Of a stretch of DNA of 58,632 nt, positions 7,747 through 15,465 are shown piece by piece. The translations under genes were made by a program, and so were the position numbers. Position 1 is the stretch's first letter; each line of letters opens with the position of its first letter. Under the pieces are notes generated by a model. It ran no database searches. It had not been told where the DNA came from and saw only the letters and a program-made list of their open reading frames with translations. The DNA comes from Thermotogae bacterium (lineage in GTDB: Bacteria > Thermotogota > Thermotogae > Petrotogales > Petrotogaceae). The stretch lies in contig JACKPH010000007.1 in NCBI GenBank assembly GCA_024233675.1, positions 1 to 58,632 of the forward strand, given 5' to 3'.

Positions 7747-8730
7747 TTGAAATCTCAGATTCTTAAAATAATTCCTTTAGACTGGGTTGCTTTTAGAGCA
7801 GCCAGGTCTTTTTCCGGAGTAACAAATACTAATTTTCCGAATGCCAAAACTTTTTACGGAGCAATATACGGAGAATATTTTAATCAGAACAAAGAAAAAA
7901 CCGGAATTGTTAAAGAAATAAAAGAAAAAATTGAAAATCGTGACCTTGAAATAATAGGTCCTTTTTTAATTGATGAAAACGATGAAATATATCTTCCGAC
8001 ACCAGCAATATTAAAAACATCAGAAAAAAAATATATTCAGATGGGTTATGAATATGAAGGACAGAAAAATATTATAAACGGAAAAGAACTAAACAGTATA
8101 ATGTATAAAAAAATAAAAGAAACCGAAGATTATCCGTTTAATTTTATTCCTATTAAAATATACGAAAAAATAAAAAATAATGATGAAACTTACAAAGAAG
8201 ATTTAAAACATTTACAGGAAAACGAAAAAAAATTATATGAAACGGAAACAAAGATAGGTATAGCACTTGAAAAGGGAAAAAGAAAAACAGAAAAAGGAAT
8301 GCTTTATTCAATGAATTACTACAGGTTTAGAGACGGATGTGGATTTGTATTTTTTATTAGAAAAGATAAAAATGGAATTCTGAAAAAAATAGATACTATA
8401 AAACTCGGAACAAAAGGAAAACTTGCATTTCTTGAAACAAAAGAAAAAGAAACAAATATTTTTGAAAAAGAAACAGGAAAACGTATGAATGTACTGATTA
8501 CAAATGCAGTAATGGAAAATGGCATAATACCTAAAAAAAATATTACTGCAGTTGCAAATAAAAAATATATAAATATAGGTTTCTGGGATTCAGAATTAAA
8601 TAAACCTTCAACACTTCAACGGGCTGTTCCGGCAGGTGCTGTATATTTTTCTGATGAATCCATAGGAAATATAAGTGATTTAAATACAGAATACGGATTT
8701 GGTGAAACAGTAGAATTACCTATAAAATAA
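7747..8730 (+). CDS. cmr3: Type III-B RAMP protein Cmr3 (Cas5 group)
   Basis: Cmr3 is the Cas5-like subunit that holds the 5' handle of the crRNA and contacts Cas10. The N-terminus reads ILKIIPLDWVAFRAARSFSG, followed by FPNAKTFYGAI, the typical Cmr3 beginning. I place the start at TTG 7747, after AAAGGAGTG, one base after the end of cas10. An in-frame ATG at 7699 would add sixteen residues overlapping cas10 and lacks a good ribosome site. The product is 327 residues. The C-terminal part has AVPAGAVYFSDESIG and a GFGE glycine loop. Its place between cas10 and cmr4 is the standard order. Confidence 0.9.
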   Translation: MKSQILKIIPLDWVAFRAARSFSGVTNTNFPNAKTFYGAIYGEYFNQNKEKTGIVKEIKEKIENRDLEIIGPFLIDENDEIYLPTPAILKTSEKKYIQMGYEYEGQKNIINGKELNSIMYKKIKETEDYPFNFIPIKIYEKIKNNDETYKEDLKHLQENEKKLYETETKIGIALEKGKRKTEKGMLYSMNYYRFRDGCGFVFFIRKDKNGILKKIDTIKLGTKGKLAFLETKEKETNIFEKETGKRMNVLITNAVMENGIIPKKNITAVANKKYINIGFWDSELNKPSTLQRAVPAGAVYFSDESIGNISDLNTEYGFGETVELPIK

Positions 8731-8744
8731 TAAGGAGGAAAAAT

Positions 8745-9566
8745 ATGAAAGGAAAAATATCATTTTTATATTCAATAAGTCAGCTACATTGCGGTAAAGG
8801 TTCAGACTCAGGAGTTGTAGATTTGCCAATTCAGAGAGAAGTACATACAGAATTACCTATAATAACAGGAATAAAAGGAGCAATAAGAAATGAATTTAAT
8901 TTCGATAATGAAATAAAAATATTTGGTTCGAAACCTAAAAATAATGATGATGAAAGAGCAGGATCAATAGCCTTTTCTGAAGCAAAAATATTTCTTTATC
9001 CTGTAAGAAGTCTTACAGAAGGATTTGTTTGGGTAACATGTCCGCTTGTACTTTCAAGACTTAAAACAGTTTTTAAACTAACAGAAAATAAAGATTTTGA
9101 ACAAAATATCGGTAAAGTTTTAGAAAAAATAGAAGAAGGAAAAGAATATTCAGCAATTAAATCAGGAAAAATAAATATAGAAGAATATGAAGCAGATACT
9201 TTAGAATTACCTGAATTTAAAGGATTTTTAGAAGCTTTAAAAGAAATATACCCAGAAAGCTATTTAAAGGATAAATCAATAAAAAATACATATATTATCT
9301 CAGATAAAGATTTTAAATTTTTTGTAAAGAATTCAACAGAAATAATGGCAAGAATAACTATAGATTCATCAAAAGGAGTAACAAAAGACGGATCACTTAG
9401 ATATGAAGAATTTTTACCTCAGGATACAGTAATGTATTTTCTTACAAAAGAAATCATTAAAGACAGCGGATTTGATGAACTTGAAAATGTAATAAATGAA
9501 AAATTTTTTAATATAGGTGGAAAAACTACTATAGGAAAAGGTTTTGTATACCTTAAAATGATATAA
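8745..9566 (+). CDS. cmr4: Type III-B backbone RNase Cmr4 (Cas7 group)
   Basis: Cmr4 repeats along the crRNA and cuts the bound target RNA at six-nucleotide intervals. The 273-residue protein has YSISQLHCGKG, then GVVDLPIQREVHTELPIITG, then IKGAIRNEF (residues 9-60), all hallmarks of Cmr4. D26 in VDLPIQRE matches the catalytic Asp known from P. furiosus Cmr4. The C-terminal GGKTTIGKGF is the RAMP glycine loop. The start follows AAGGAGG. It sits 14 bases after cmr3 and 13 before cmr5. Target RNA cleavage should therefore be intact. Confidence 0.94.
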   Translation: MKGKISFLYSISQLHCGKGSDSGVVDLPIQREVHTELPIITGIKGAIRNEFNFDNEIKIFGSKPKNNDDERAGSIAFSEAKIFLYPVRSLTEGFVWVTCPLVLSRLKTVFKLTENKDFEQNIGKVLEKIEEGKEYSAIKSGKINIEEYEADTLELPEFKGFLEALKEIYPESYLKDKSIKNTYIISDKDFKFFVKNSTEIMARITIDSSKGVTKDGSLRYEEFLPQDTVMYFLTKEIIKDSGFDELENVINEKFFNIGGKTTIGKGFVYLKMI

Positions 9567-9579
9567 GGAGGGAATAGAA

Positions 9580-9948
9580 ATGCTTAAAATGAATTATGAT
9601 ATTCAGAGTATTGCAAGAAAGCTTGTAAAAGATAAAATAGATAAAGATAATAATTTTAAAAAACAATACAAAGCAACTGTAAAATCTATGGGATCGATGA
9701 TAATACAGAATGGATTATACGGAACACTTGTTTTTTATAAAGCAAAATCTTCTAAAAAAGAAGTTTATGATTCTGTTTACAAAGACATATTTTATTATTT
9801 AAAAGAATCAGGAATATTTGTATGTGATAAAGAAGATGTATTAGAAGAATTACAGAATACAGATCTTCCGTATCTTCAGGAAAAAGTACTTGAATTTGCA
9901 AATTGGTACAGAAGATTTGTAGATATTTATATACCTTCTGAAGATTAA
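9580..9948 (+). CDS. cmr5: Type III-B small subunit Cmr5 (Cas11 group)
   Basis: Cmr5 is the small, all-helical subunit that lines the filament opposite Cmr4. This 122-residue protein is of the right size and is predicted helical throughout. The pattern DIQSIARKLVKDKI at the N-terminus, the central MGSMIIQNGLYGTLVFYKAK (about residues 36-55) and the C-terminal EFANWYRRFVDIY are typical of Cmr5. The start follows GGAGGG. It lies between cmr4 and cmr6 in the canonical order. Small subunits diverge fast, so position carries part of the call. Confidence 0.92.
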   Translation: MLKMNYDIQSIARKLVKDKIDKDNNFKKQYKATVKSMGSMIIQNGLYGTLVFYKAKSSKKEVYDSVYKDIFYYLKESGIFVCDKEDVLEELQNTDLPYLQEKVLEFANWYRRFVDIYIPSED

Positions 9949-9960
9949 AGGGGTGAATAT

Positions 9961-10959
9961 ATGAAATATTATAAAGGTGAATACAGCTCATGTAATAATA
10001 TGGGACTGTATTATGATAAATTTGTTTATAAACAGCATGAAATTGTAAAAGAAGAATTAATAAATTTAGCTCATGAAAATTTGGAATTTGATGATAAAGA
10101 AAAAGAATTAGCAAAAAAATCTGAAAGATTATCAAAAAAGTATAAAAATAATAAAGAAATAATAATAAAAGATATATCAAAATATGCTGAAGAAAAATAT
10201 ATAAGTCAAAAACTAAAAACTGAAGAAGAAAAAAATACGCTTGAATATTTAAAATCAGCCAAAAATAAAGACGAAATTCTTACTAAAACTCTTGAATACA
10301 CAAGAAAGAAATATAAAAATAATTTAAAAGAAGATTTAAAAAGTGGTTTGAAATATCAGGAAACTATGAATTATTTAAATAATGTAAGAGAAAAAATGAT
10401 ACTTTCATATAAAAAAAGAAATATAACAACAATAACAGGAAACTATAAAACAATAGTTCCACTATTAATAGGAATAGGAATTCCTTCGATTGATGAAATA
10501 GGATTTGTATGGTCAAGAAATTACGGATTACCATATATTCCGTCAAGTTCTATAAAAGGAGCATTCAGAAATTACATAAAAAACCTTGAAAATGATTTTT
10601 CTGAAAAAGAAAAGCTTATATTCGGAAGTGACAGTAGTGAATCAGAAGCAGGTAACGTATATTTTTTTGATGCAATACCTGTAAGAAATATAAAATTATT
10701 AAAAGATATTGAGACACCTCATTTTTCTGATTATTACGAAAAAGGAAACACTCCGAATGATACGGAAAATCCTAAACCTATACAGTTTCTTTCGCTTGAA
10801 AAAAACATAAGTTTTAGATTTGATTTTGTTATAAAAGATAAAAAAGAAGAAATAAAAGATTTTATAGAAAAGCATTTCCCGTTTTTCCTTGAAAATTATG
10901 GTCTCGGAGCAAAAACAAGTATGGGATACGGAAGATTCAAAAAAGAAGTAATTATATAA
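9961..10959 (+). CDS. cmr6: Type III-B RAMP protein Cmr6 with long charged N-terminus
   Basis: Cmr6 is a Cas7-like subunit next to Cmr1 at the 3' end of the crRNA. The RAMP core begins near residue 150. LPYIPSSSIKGAFRNYI (about 190-206), a IFGSD segment with AGNVYFFDA after it, and the C-terminal glycine loop GLGAKTSMGYGRF identify the family. Residues 1-140 are an unusually long, lysine- and glutamate-rich, probably helical extension. The total of 332 residues is on the long side. It is the last gene of the operon and is followed by a strong terminator. Confidence 0.92.
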   Translation: MKYYKGEYSSCNNMGLYYDKFVYKQHEIVKEELINLAHENLEFDDKEKELAKKSERLSKKYKNNKEIIIKDISKYAEEKYISQKLKTEEEKNTLEYLKSAKNKDEILTKTLEYTRKKYKNNLKEDLKSGLKYQETMNYLNNVREKMILSYKKRNITTITGNYKTIVPLLIGIGIPSIDEIGFVWSRNYGLPYIPSSSIKGAFRNYIKNLENDFSEKEKLIFGSDSSESEAGNVYFFDAIPVRNIKLLKDIETPHFSDYYEKGNTPNDTENPKPIQFLSLEKNISFRFDFVIKDKKEEIKDFIEKHFPFFLENYGLGAKTSMGYGRFKKEVII

Positions 10960-10980
10960 ATAAATAGTAAAAATTTTCAA

Positions 10981-11029
10981 ACAACAATTTTTGAGATATT
11001 TTTTCATCATCAAAAATTGTTGTTTTTTT
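10981..11029 (+). terminator. Rho-independent terminator of the cmr operon
   Basis: A 14-bp inverted repeat (10981-10994 with 11010-11023, ACAACAATTTTTGA and its complement) with a 15-base loop is followed by a run of seven T. It ends the cas6-cmr6 operon 21 bases after the cmr6 stop codon. Confidence 0.88.
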
Positions 11030-11156
11030 ATTTTAATATAATATAAAATAATAAATGTATTTTTTGAATAATTATATCGTTTGAAAATTTTGAAAAAGTT
11101 TTAAAAAATGTCATTATATACTAAATATACGAAAACATATATTGTTATTTATAGCT

Positions 11157-11443
11157 TATATTTATTGGCATTAACAAACTATCTAAACACCTAAACAACA
11201 AACTAACTAACCATCTGACTAACAGTTTTATAATTTACTACTAAATGTTAAGTTAAAAATGACAGTGTAAAAGATGTCATTTCGAAATGAGCGAAGCGAT
11301 TGAGAAATCCTGACAAAGTTTTTTAAAACTTTGTGCAGTTGAATATAAAAACGAAGTGCATTTTTGCAAAAGCAAAAATCAAGATCATCTTTAAAAAGCC
11401 AGAAAATATAACATATTTTCTGGTGGAATACCAATAAATATGT
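11157..11443. repeat. Tandem repeat unit 1 (~287 bp) with multiple hairpins
   Basis: First of three direct repeats. Each unit holds a CTAA/ACTAACC-rich strand, then a TGACA/TGTCA hairpin, then a motif TGTCATTTCGAAATGAGCGA with AAGCGATTGAGAAATC close to a widespread bacterial interspersed repeat. After that come a CAAAGTTTT/AAAACTTTG hairpin, an ATTTTTGC/GCAAAAAT hairpin (11360-11379) and a CCAGAAAATAT/ATATTTTCTGG hairpin. Units are joined by a CCAATAAATAT/ATATTTATTGG hairpin spanning the border. No coding frame is conserved across units. Confidence 0.85.
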
Positions 11444-11729
11444 TATATTTATTGGCATTAACAAACTATCTAAACACCTAAACAACAAACTAACTAACCA
11501 TCTGACTAACAGTTTTATAATTTACTACTAAAGGTTAAGTTAAAAATGACAGTGTAAAAGATGTCATTTCGAAATGAGCGAAGCGATTGAGAAATCCTGA
11601 CAAAGTTTTTTAAAACTTTGTGCAGTTGAATATAAAAACGAAGTGCATTTTTATTTCATAAAAATCAAGATCATCTTTAAAAAGCCAGAAAATATAACAT
11701 ATTTTCTGGTGGAATACCAATAAATATGT
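11444..11729. repeat. Tandem repeat unit 2 (286 bp)
   Basis: This unit is nearly identical to unit 1. The main difference lies in the fourth hairpin (11647-11665), where the inner stem pairs GC/GC of unit 1 are replaced by AT/AT on both arms and the loop is TTC rather than AAAA. The stem is preserved although the bases changed, which suggests selection on pairing. Confidence 0.85.
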
Positions 11730-12017
11730 TATATTTATTGGCATTAACAAACTATCTAAACACCTAACCAACAAACAAACTAACTAACCATCTGACTAAC
11801 AGTTTTATAATTTACTACTAAAGGTTAAGTTAAAAATGACAGTGTAAAAGATGTCATTTCGAAATGAGCGAAGCGATTGAGAAATCCTGACAAAGTTTTT
11901 AAAACTTTGTGCAGTTGAATATAAAAACGAAGTGCATTTTTGCAAAGCAAAAATTAAAGATTATATCTTTAAAAAGCCAGAAAGCTACCAAACTTATATT
12001 TGCCAGGTAGGAATCTA
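11730..12017. repeat. Tandem repeat unit 3 (diverged 3' end)
   Basis: It matches units 1 and 2 up to about 11975. After that the CCAG hairpin arm changes to CTACC with a matching GGTAG downstream, so a stem is still possible. The ATTTTTGC/GCAAAAAT hairpin is at 11936-11954 with a three-base loop. Confidence 0.8.
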
Positions 12018-12125
12018 ATAAATATGTTATATTTAGATGACAGAGAACAAATAAATATACTAACCAACAAACTAACTAATTAACTAACCATCTGGCTAGC
12101 CGTTTCATAATCTACCCAACCAACA
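12018..12125. repeat. Partial fourth repeat unit
   Basis: A degenerate fourth copy keeps TAAATATGTTATATTTA, the ACTAACTAA-rich stretch and CATCTGGCTAGCCGTTTCATAATCTAC in diverged form. It lacks the downstream hairpins. It ends shortly before a terminator-like hairpin at 12144. Confidence 0.6.
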
Positions 12126-12143
12126 AAATAAATCTAAATCCAT

Positions 12144-12180
12144 CCGCTGAAATTTTTATTGTTTTGGCGGTTTTTGTTTT
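12144..12180 (+). terminator. Orphan terminator after the repeat array
   Basis: CCGCTGAAA (12144-12152) pairs with TTTTGGCGG (12162-12170), followed by TTTTTGTTTTTT. No gene lies upstream within 1.1 kb on this strand, so it would end any transcript from the repeat region. It overlaps the promoter of the next gene. Confidence 0.6.
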
Positions 12181-12192
12181 TTAGGATATAAT
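12164..12192 (+). promoter_or_regulatory. Probable promoter of the S66 peptidase gene
   Basis: TTGGCG (12164-12169) and TATAAT (12187-12192) are 17 bases apart and lie 29 bases before the start codon, which is preceded by GGGGGG. The -35 overlaps the right arm of the orphan terminator. Confidence 0.5.
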
Positions 12193-12220
12193 TGATATAA
12201 ATTTTAGTGGGGGGATTTTT

Positions 12221-13258
12221 ATGAAAAAACTTGTTAAACCTGAACATTTAAAACCTGGAGATAAGGTTGCAACCGTAAGCCTTTCATGGGGCGGAGCAGG
12301 TGATCCGGACCTTTTGTGGAGGTACAGAGTCGGAAAAGCAAGACTTGAAGCTTTAGGTCTTGAGGTTGTCGAGATGGATAATACTCTTAAAGGTTCTGAT
12401 TTTGTTTATGAACATCCTGAAAAAAGAGCGGAAGATTTTATGAATGCTTTTAAAGATAAAAGTATAAAGGGAATTTTTTCATGTATAGGAGGAAGTGAAT
12501 CTATAAGACTTCTTCCCTACATAGATTTTGATGTTATAAGAGATAATCCTAAAGTTTTTATAGGATATTCGGACACTACAATAGGTCATTTTATGTGTAT
12601 GAAAGCGGGTCTTTCGAGTTTTTACGGCCCGAGTGTTCTTGCAGAGTTTGCAGAGAATGTCGAGATGCATGATTATACTCTTGATTATTTTAAGAAGGCT
12701 GTTTTTGAAACAGATGTCATAGGTGAGATAAAACCGAGTTTTTACTGGACAAATCAGTATTTGGAATGGAAAGAGGAAAATAAGAATATTAAAAGGGAAG
12801 TTTATAATAACAAAGGATATGAAATTCTTCAGGGTAATTCTGTAGTCCGTGGTAATCTTATAGGCGGATGTATTGAGGTTATAGAGTTTATGAAAGAAAC
12901 TCCTTTGTGGCCGGAGCCTGAAGAATGGAATGACAGTATTTTGTTTTTGGAAACTTCTGAGGATACACCTTTTCCGGAATATGTGGAGTATTGGCTGAGA
13001 AGTTACGGTATTATGGGGATTTTTGACAGAATTAAGGGTATTGTTTTCGGAAAGCCTTATAAAAATGAATATTATAATGAGTATAAAGAAGTTATTGAAA
13101 GGGTTATTAGAAATGAGTTCGGTAAGAAGGATCTTCCTGTTGTTTATAATGTAAATGTGGGACATGCAGATCCTAAATGTACACTTCCTTACGGGGCTCT
13201 TGCCGAAATAGACTGTAATAAAGGTAAATTTTCCGTACTTGAGTCAGGAACTTTATAA
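12221..13258 (+). CDS. S66-family LD-carboxypeptidase / microcin C immunity (MccF)-like peptidase
   Basis: Peptidase family S66 contains the murein tetrapeptide LD-carboxypeptidase LdcA and the MccF enzymes that cleave peptide-nucleotide antibiotics. The 345-residue protein has the N-terminal substrate domain with PGDKVATVSLSW, the catalytic serine in GYSDTT (S117) and the Glu and His of the S66 triad in FLETSED (E244) and NVGHADP (H315). The inserts and length fit the MccF branch better than short LdcA proteins, but the two cannot be separated by eye. It is cytosolic, stands alone with its own promoter and is followed by a bidirectional terminator. Confidence 0.88.
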   Translation: MKKLVKPEHLKPGDKVATVSLSWGGAGDPDLLWRYRVGKARLEALGLEVVEMDNTLKGSDFVYEHPEKRAEDFMNAFKDKSIKGIFSCIGGSESIRLLPYIDFDVIRDNPKVFIGYSDTTIGHFMCMKAGLSSFYGPSVLAEFAENVEMHDYTLDYFKKAVFETDVIGEIKPSFYWTNQYLEWKEENKNIKREVYNNKGYEILQGNSVVRGNLIGGCIEVIEFMKETPLWPEPEEWNDSILFLETSEDTPFPEYVEYWLRSYGIMGIFDRIKGIVFGKPYKNEYYNEYKEVIERVIRNEFGKKDLPVVYNVNVGHADPKCTLPYGALAEIDCNKGKFSVLESGTL

Positions 13259-13260
13259 AA

Positions 13261-13287
13261 AATGACAGATGCTTAGCATCTGTCATT
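13261..13287. terminator. Bidirectional terminator
   Basis: A 12-bp perfect stem, AATGACAGATGC with GCATCTGTCATT, and a TTA loop is flanked by A runs on the left and T runs on the right. It serves both the S66 peptidase gene and the convergent methyltransferase gene. Confidence 0.88.
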
Positions 13288-13902
13288 TTATTTTACTGCG
13301 GTTAGCAGGAATAATTCGTATGGGATTTCTTTTGTTTTTACATTTTTATAGCTTTTGAATATTACTTTTGTACTTATATTTTTGAATCCGGCGTTTTCAG
13401 CTAATGCCTTCATTTCATGAGGTTCAAATCCGTTATGGCCGTTAAAATCCGGAAATGATTTGTGGAAATCGCCATTTTCTTTACATAGTTCAATTATACA
13501 TAACTGACCGTTTTTTTTCAGATGACTGTATAAGTTTTTTAATATTTCCTGTGTGTCTGTTATGTGGTGTAAAGCCATTGAAGTGTAAATAATATCAAAT
13601 TTTTTATCTTTTAATTCTTCGAGAGAGTCAGATGTTTTTACCGCATTCATGTTTTCGGCATGTACTTCTTTTATTTTTTCTTCTGTTTTTCTGATCATTC
13701 CTTCAGAACTGTCCGCAAGTGTTATCTGCCTGAATTTTGTTCTTAGGTTGAAACTTATCAGTCCTGTTCCGCACCCGAAATCGAGAACTTCAAAATTTTT
13801 ATCTGTTGTCAGCGAATTTAATATTTCTTTTGAGAGTATTTCAGCTCTTTTTATTCTGTAGGTTTTTTCATCCCAGTTTTGGGCGTTTGAGTCGAAAAAC
13901 AT
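13288..13902 (-). CDS. SAM-dependent class I methyltransferase
   Basis: This 204-residue protein has the Rossmann methyltransferase motifs. VLDFGCGTGLISF is motif I, binding S-adenosylmethionine. It is followed by ITLADSSEGMI (motif II), FDIIYTSMALHHI (motif IV region) and LKKNGQLCIIEL (motif VI). The FEPHEMKALAENAGF segment is common in UbiE/Methyltransf_11-type enzymes acting on small molecules. The substrate cannot be told. The start is ATG 13902, seven bases after GAGGTG; a GTG three codons upstream lies inside that site. It is convergent with the S66 peptidase gene and divergent from the VTC operon. Confidence 0.85.
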   Translation of the reverse strand: MFFDSNAQNWDEKTYRIKRAEILSKEILNSLTTDKNFEVLDFGCGTGLISFNLRTKFRQITLADSSEGMIRKTEEKIKEVHAENMNAVKTSDSLEELKDKKFDIIYTSMALHHITDTQEILKNLYSHLKKNGQLCIIELCKENGDFHKSFPDFNGHNGFEPHEMKALAENAGFKNISTKVIFKSYKNVKTKEIPYELFLLTAVK

Positions 13903-14076
13903 AGTTATCACCTCTCTTTATATATATTTTATCATTTTTATCTAAAAATCAATTTAAAATTTTTGTTTCTGTATTTTTTTATTTGTTAAGTTTTATTAAG
14001 AAATATATATTTCTAATAAAAAACCGGGACATATCTGTGACATTGAAAATCTATTATGTTATCAGGAGGCGGTAAT

Positions 14077-14757
14077 ATGAATAATATAAATTACAGATAT
14101 GAGATTAAATATTTTATGGAAAACTTTGATTATGAACTTATCAGAAGTAAACTCAGACTTTTTATGAACAGTGATTCCCATTCTGATGATAATGGTGAAT
14201 ACAGAATAACAAGTCTTTATTTCGATGATGTATACAATAGTGCATATAACGAAAAAATGAACGGTCTTATGTTCAGGAAAAAATTCAGAATAAGAATTTA
14301 TAACTATGATGATAAAAGCATAAAGCTTGAACAGAAGATAAAACACGGACAGCTTGGGTATAAGAAAAATGTTTTTATTACAAAAGATGATTTTTACAGA
14401 ATAATAAACGGGGATACGGATTTTCTGAAAAATTCAGACTCTCCTCTTCTCAGGGAATTTTACATAAAAACAGTTAATAATGTTTTAAAACCTGATGTAA
14501 TAGTTGATTATGTAAGGGAAGCATATGTTCTTGATGTTAGCGATATAAGAATAACTTTTGATAAAAATATAAGGTCTTCAAAGAGCAGTTATGATATTTT
14601 TGACAGAAATCTTCCGATGATGAATTCGGTTGAATCTTATGTTATGGAGGTTAAGTATAACAATTTTCTCCCTGACTATATAAAAAAAATAATAGGTATG
14701 GGAAGCAGAAATCAGCAGTCAATTTCTAAATTTGTAAGTTCTAAAATTTTTGCATAA
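14077..14757 (+). CDS. VTC-domain protein (polyphosphate polymerase-like)
   Basis: The 226-residue protein has the VTC tunnel-domain pattern. YRYEIKYFM is at the N-terminus, then TSLYFDDVYNSAYNEKMNGL, then RKKFRIRIYNYDDKSIKLEQKIK, with alternating basic and acidic residues lining a triphosphate tunnel, and MEVKYNNFLPDYI near the C-terminus. In yeast Vtc4 this domain makes polyphosphate; the bacterial stand-alone versions are less well understood. The ATG at 14077 follows AGGAGGCGG; an in-frame ATG at 14056 lies before that site. It is followed after 18 bases by a DUF4956 membrane protein and then a CotH-like kinase, a gene trio that recurs in many bacteria. Confidence 0.88.
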   Translation: MNNINYRYEIKYFMENFDYELIRSKLRLFMNSDSHSDDNGEYRITSLYFDDVYNSAYNEKMNGLMFRKKFRIRIYNYDDKSIKLEQKIKHGQLGYKKNVFITKDDFYRIINGDTDFLKNSDSPLLREFYIKTVNNVLKPDVIVDYVREAYVLDVSDIRITFDKNIRSSKSSYDIFDRNLPMMNSVESYVMEVKYNNFLPDYIKKIIGMGSRNQQSISKFVSSKIFA

Positions 14758-14775
14758 TAAAAGGGAGGAATAAAT

Positions 14776-15456
14776 ATGAATTTAACAACTTTTGCAGATG
14801 TATTTAAAAAAGGATTTTTGGAGCAGGTTAACTCTGTAAGTGTTTATAATATTATAATATCACTTGTTATAACTTTCGGACTGGGGCTTTTTATTTTCTT
14901 TATTTACAGGAAAACTTCCGGTGAAGGCTTGTATAATAAATCTTTTAATCTTTCACTTTTGCTTATTTCACTTGTAACAACACTTGTTATACTTGCGGTA
15001 ACTTCAAATGTAGTACTTTCTCTGGGTATGGTCGGAGCACTTAGTATAGTAAGATTCAGAACAGCGATAAAAGATCCTATGGATATTGTTTTTATGTTTT
15101 GGTCAATAAGTGTCGGTATAACCGTAGGTGCAGGGCTTTATCTTCTTGCTGTGCTTGGTTCTCTGGTAATAGGTCTTATTCTTTATTTTATGAATAAATT
15201 TGAATCGCATGAGTCTTCATATCTTTTAATAGTAAGATACAGCGATAATGATACCGAAAATATGATTATGGATAAAGTAAAAAGTGAAATAGGTAAGTAT
15301 AAGATTAAGTCAAAAACATTTCAGAAAAATTCTATGGAAATTACGCTTGAGGTTAAATTACAGAACGGAAATATTTCTGTGTTAAACAGTTTCTTTAAAG
15401 ATGAAAGAATAGAAAATGCCGTTGTTGTAAGTTATGACGGCGAATATATTTCATGA
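14776..15456 (+). CDS. DUF4956 integral membrane protein
   Basis: The protein has 226 residues with about four membrane segments in the first 140 (near 23-44, 57-77, 80-97 and 110-138). LGMVGALSIVRFRTAIKDPMDIVFMFWSISVGITVGAG is the conserved core of DUF4956. The C-terminal 85 residues form a soluble alpha/beta domain. The function is not known. Members are regularly encoded next to VTC-domain proteins, as here, which suggests that they form part of one envelope-associated system. The start follows GGGAGG. It ends nine bases before the CotH-like gene. Confidence 0.85.
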   Translation: MNLTTFADVFKKGFLEQVNSVSVYNIIISLVITFGLGLFIFFIYRKTSGEGLYNKSFNLSLLLISLVTTLVILAVTSNVVLSLGMVGALSIVRFRTAIKDPMDIVFMFWSISVGITVGAGLYLLAVLGSLVIGLILYFMNKFESHESSYLLIVRYSDNDTENMIMDKVKSEIGKYKIKSKTFQKNSMEITLEVKLQNGNISVLNSFFKDERIENAVVVSYDGEYIS

Positions 15457-15465
15457 GGTGATAAA

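Noticed and set aside
1..11030. A CRISPR array within the window
   Set aside because: No series of regularly spaced direct repeats with spacers is present. The three 29-nt copies are over 1 kb apart with genes between them. The array is probably to the left of position 1 or elsewhere.
11228..11488. An 86-codon minus-strand frame across the repeats
   Set aside because: It covers hairpin sequence, has no ribosome site and is not kept open across all repeat units.
11157..12125. The 287-bp tandem repeats as a CRISPR array or insertion sequence
   Set aside because: The whole unit is repeated, not short repeats with unique spacers, and no transposase frame or terminal inverted repeats with target duplication are seen.
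12479..13165. A 228-codon minus-strand frame opposite the S66 peptidase gene
   Set aside because: It is entirely opposite a well-supported gene, with a product of implausible composition.
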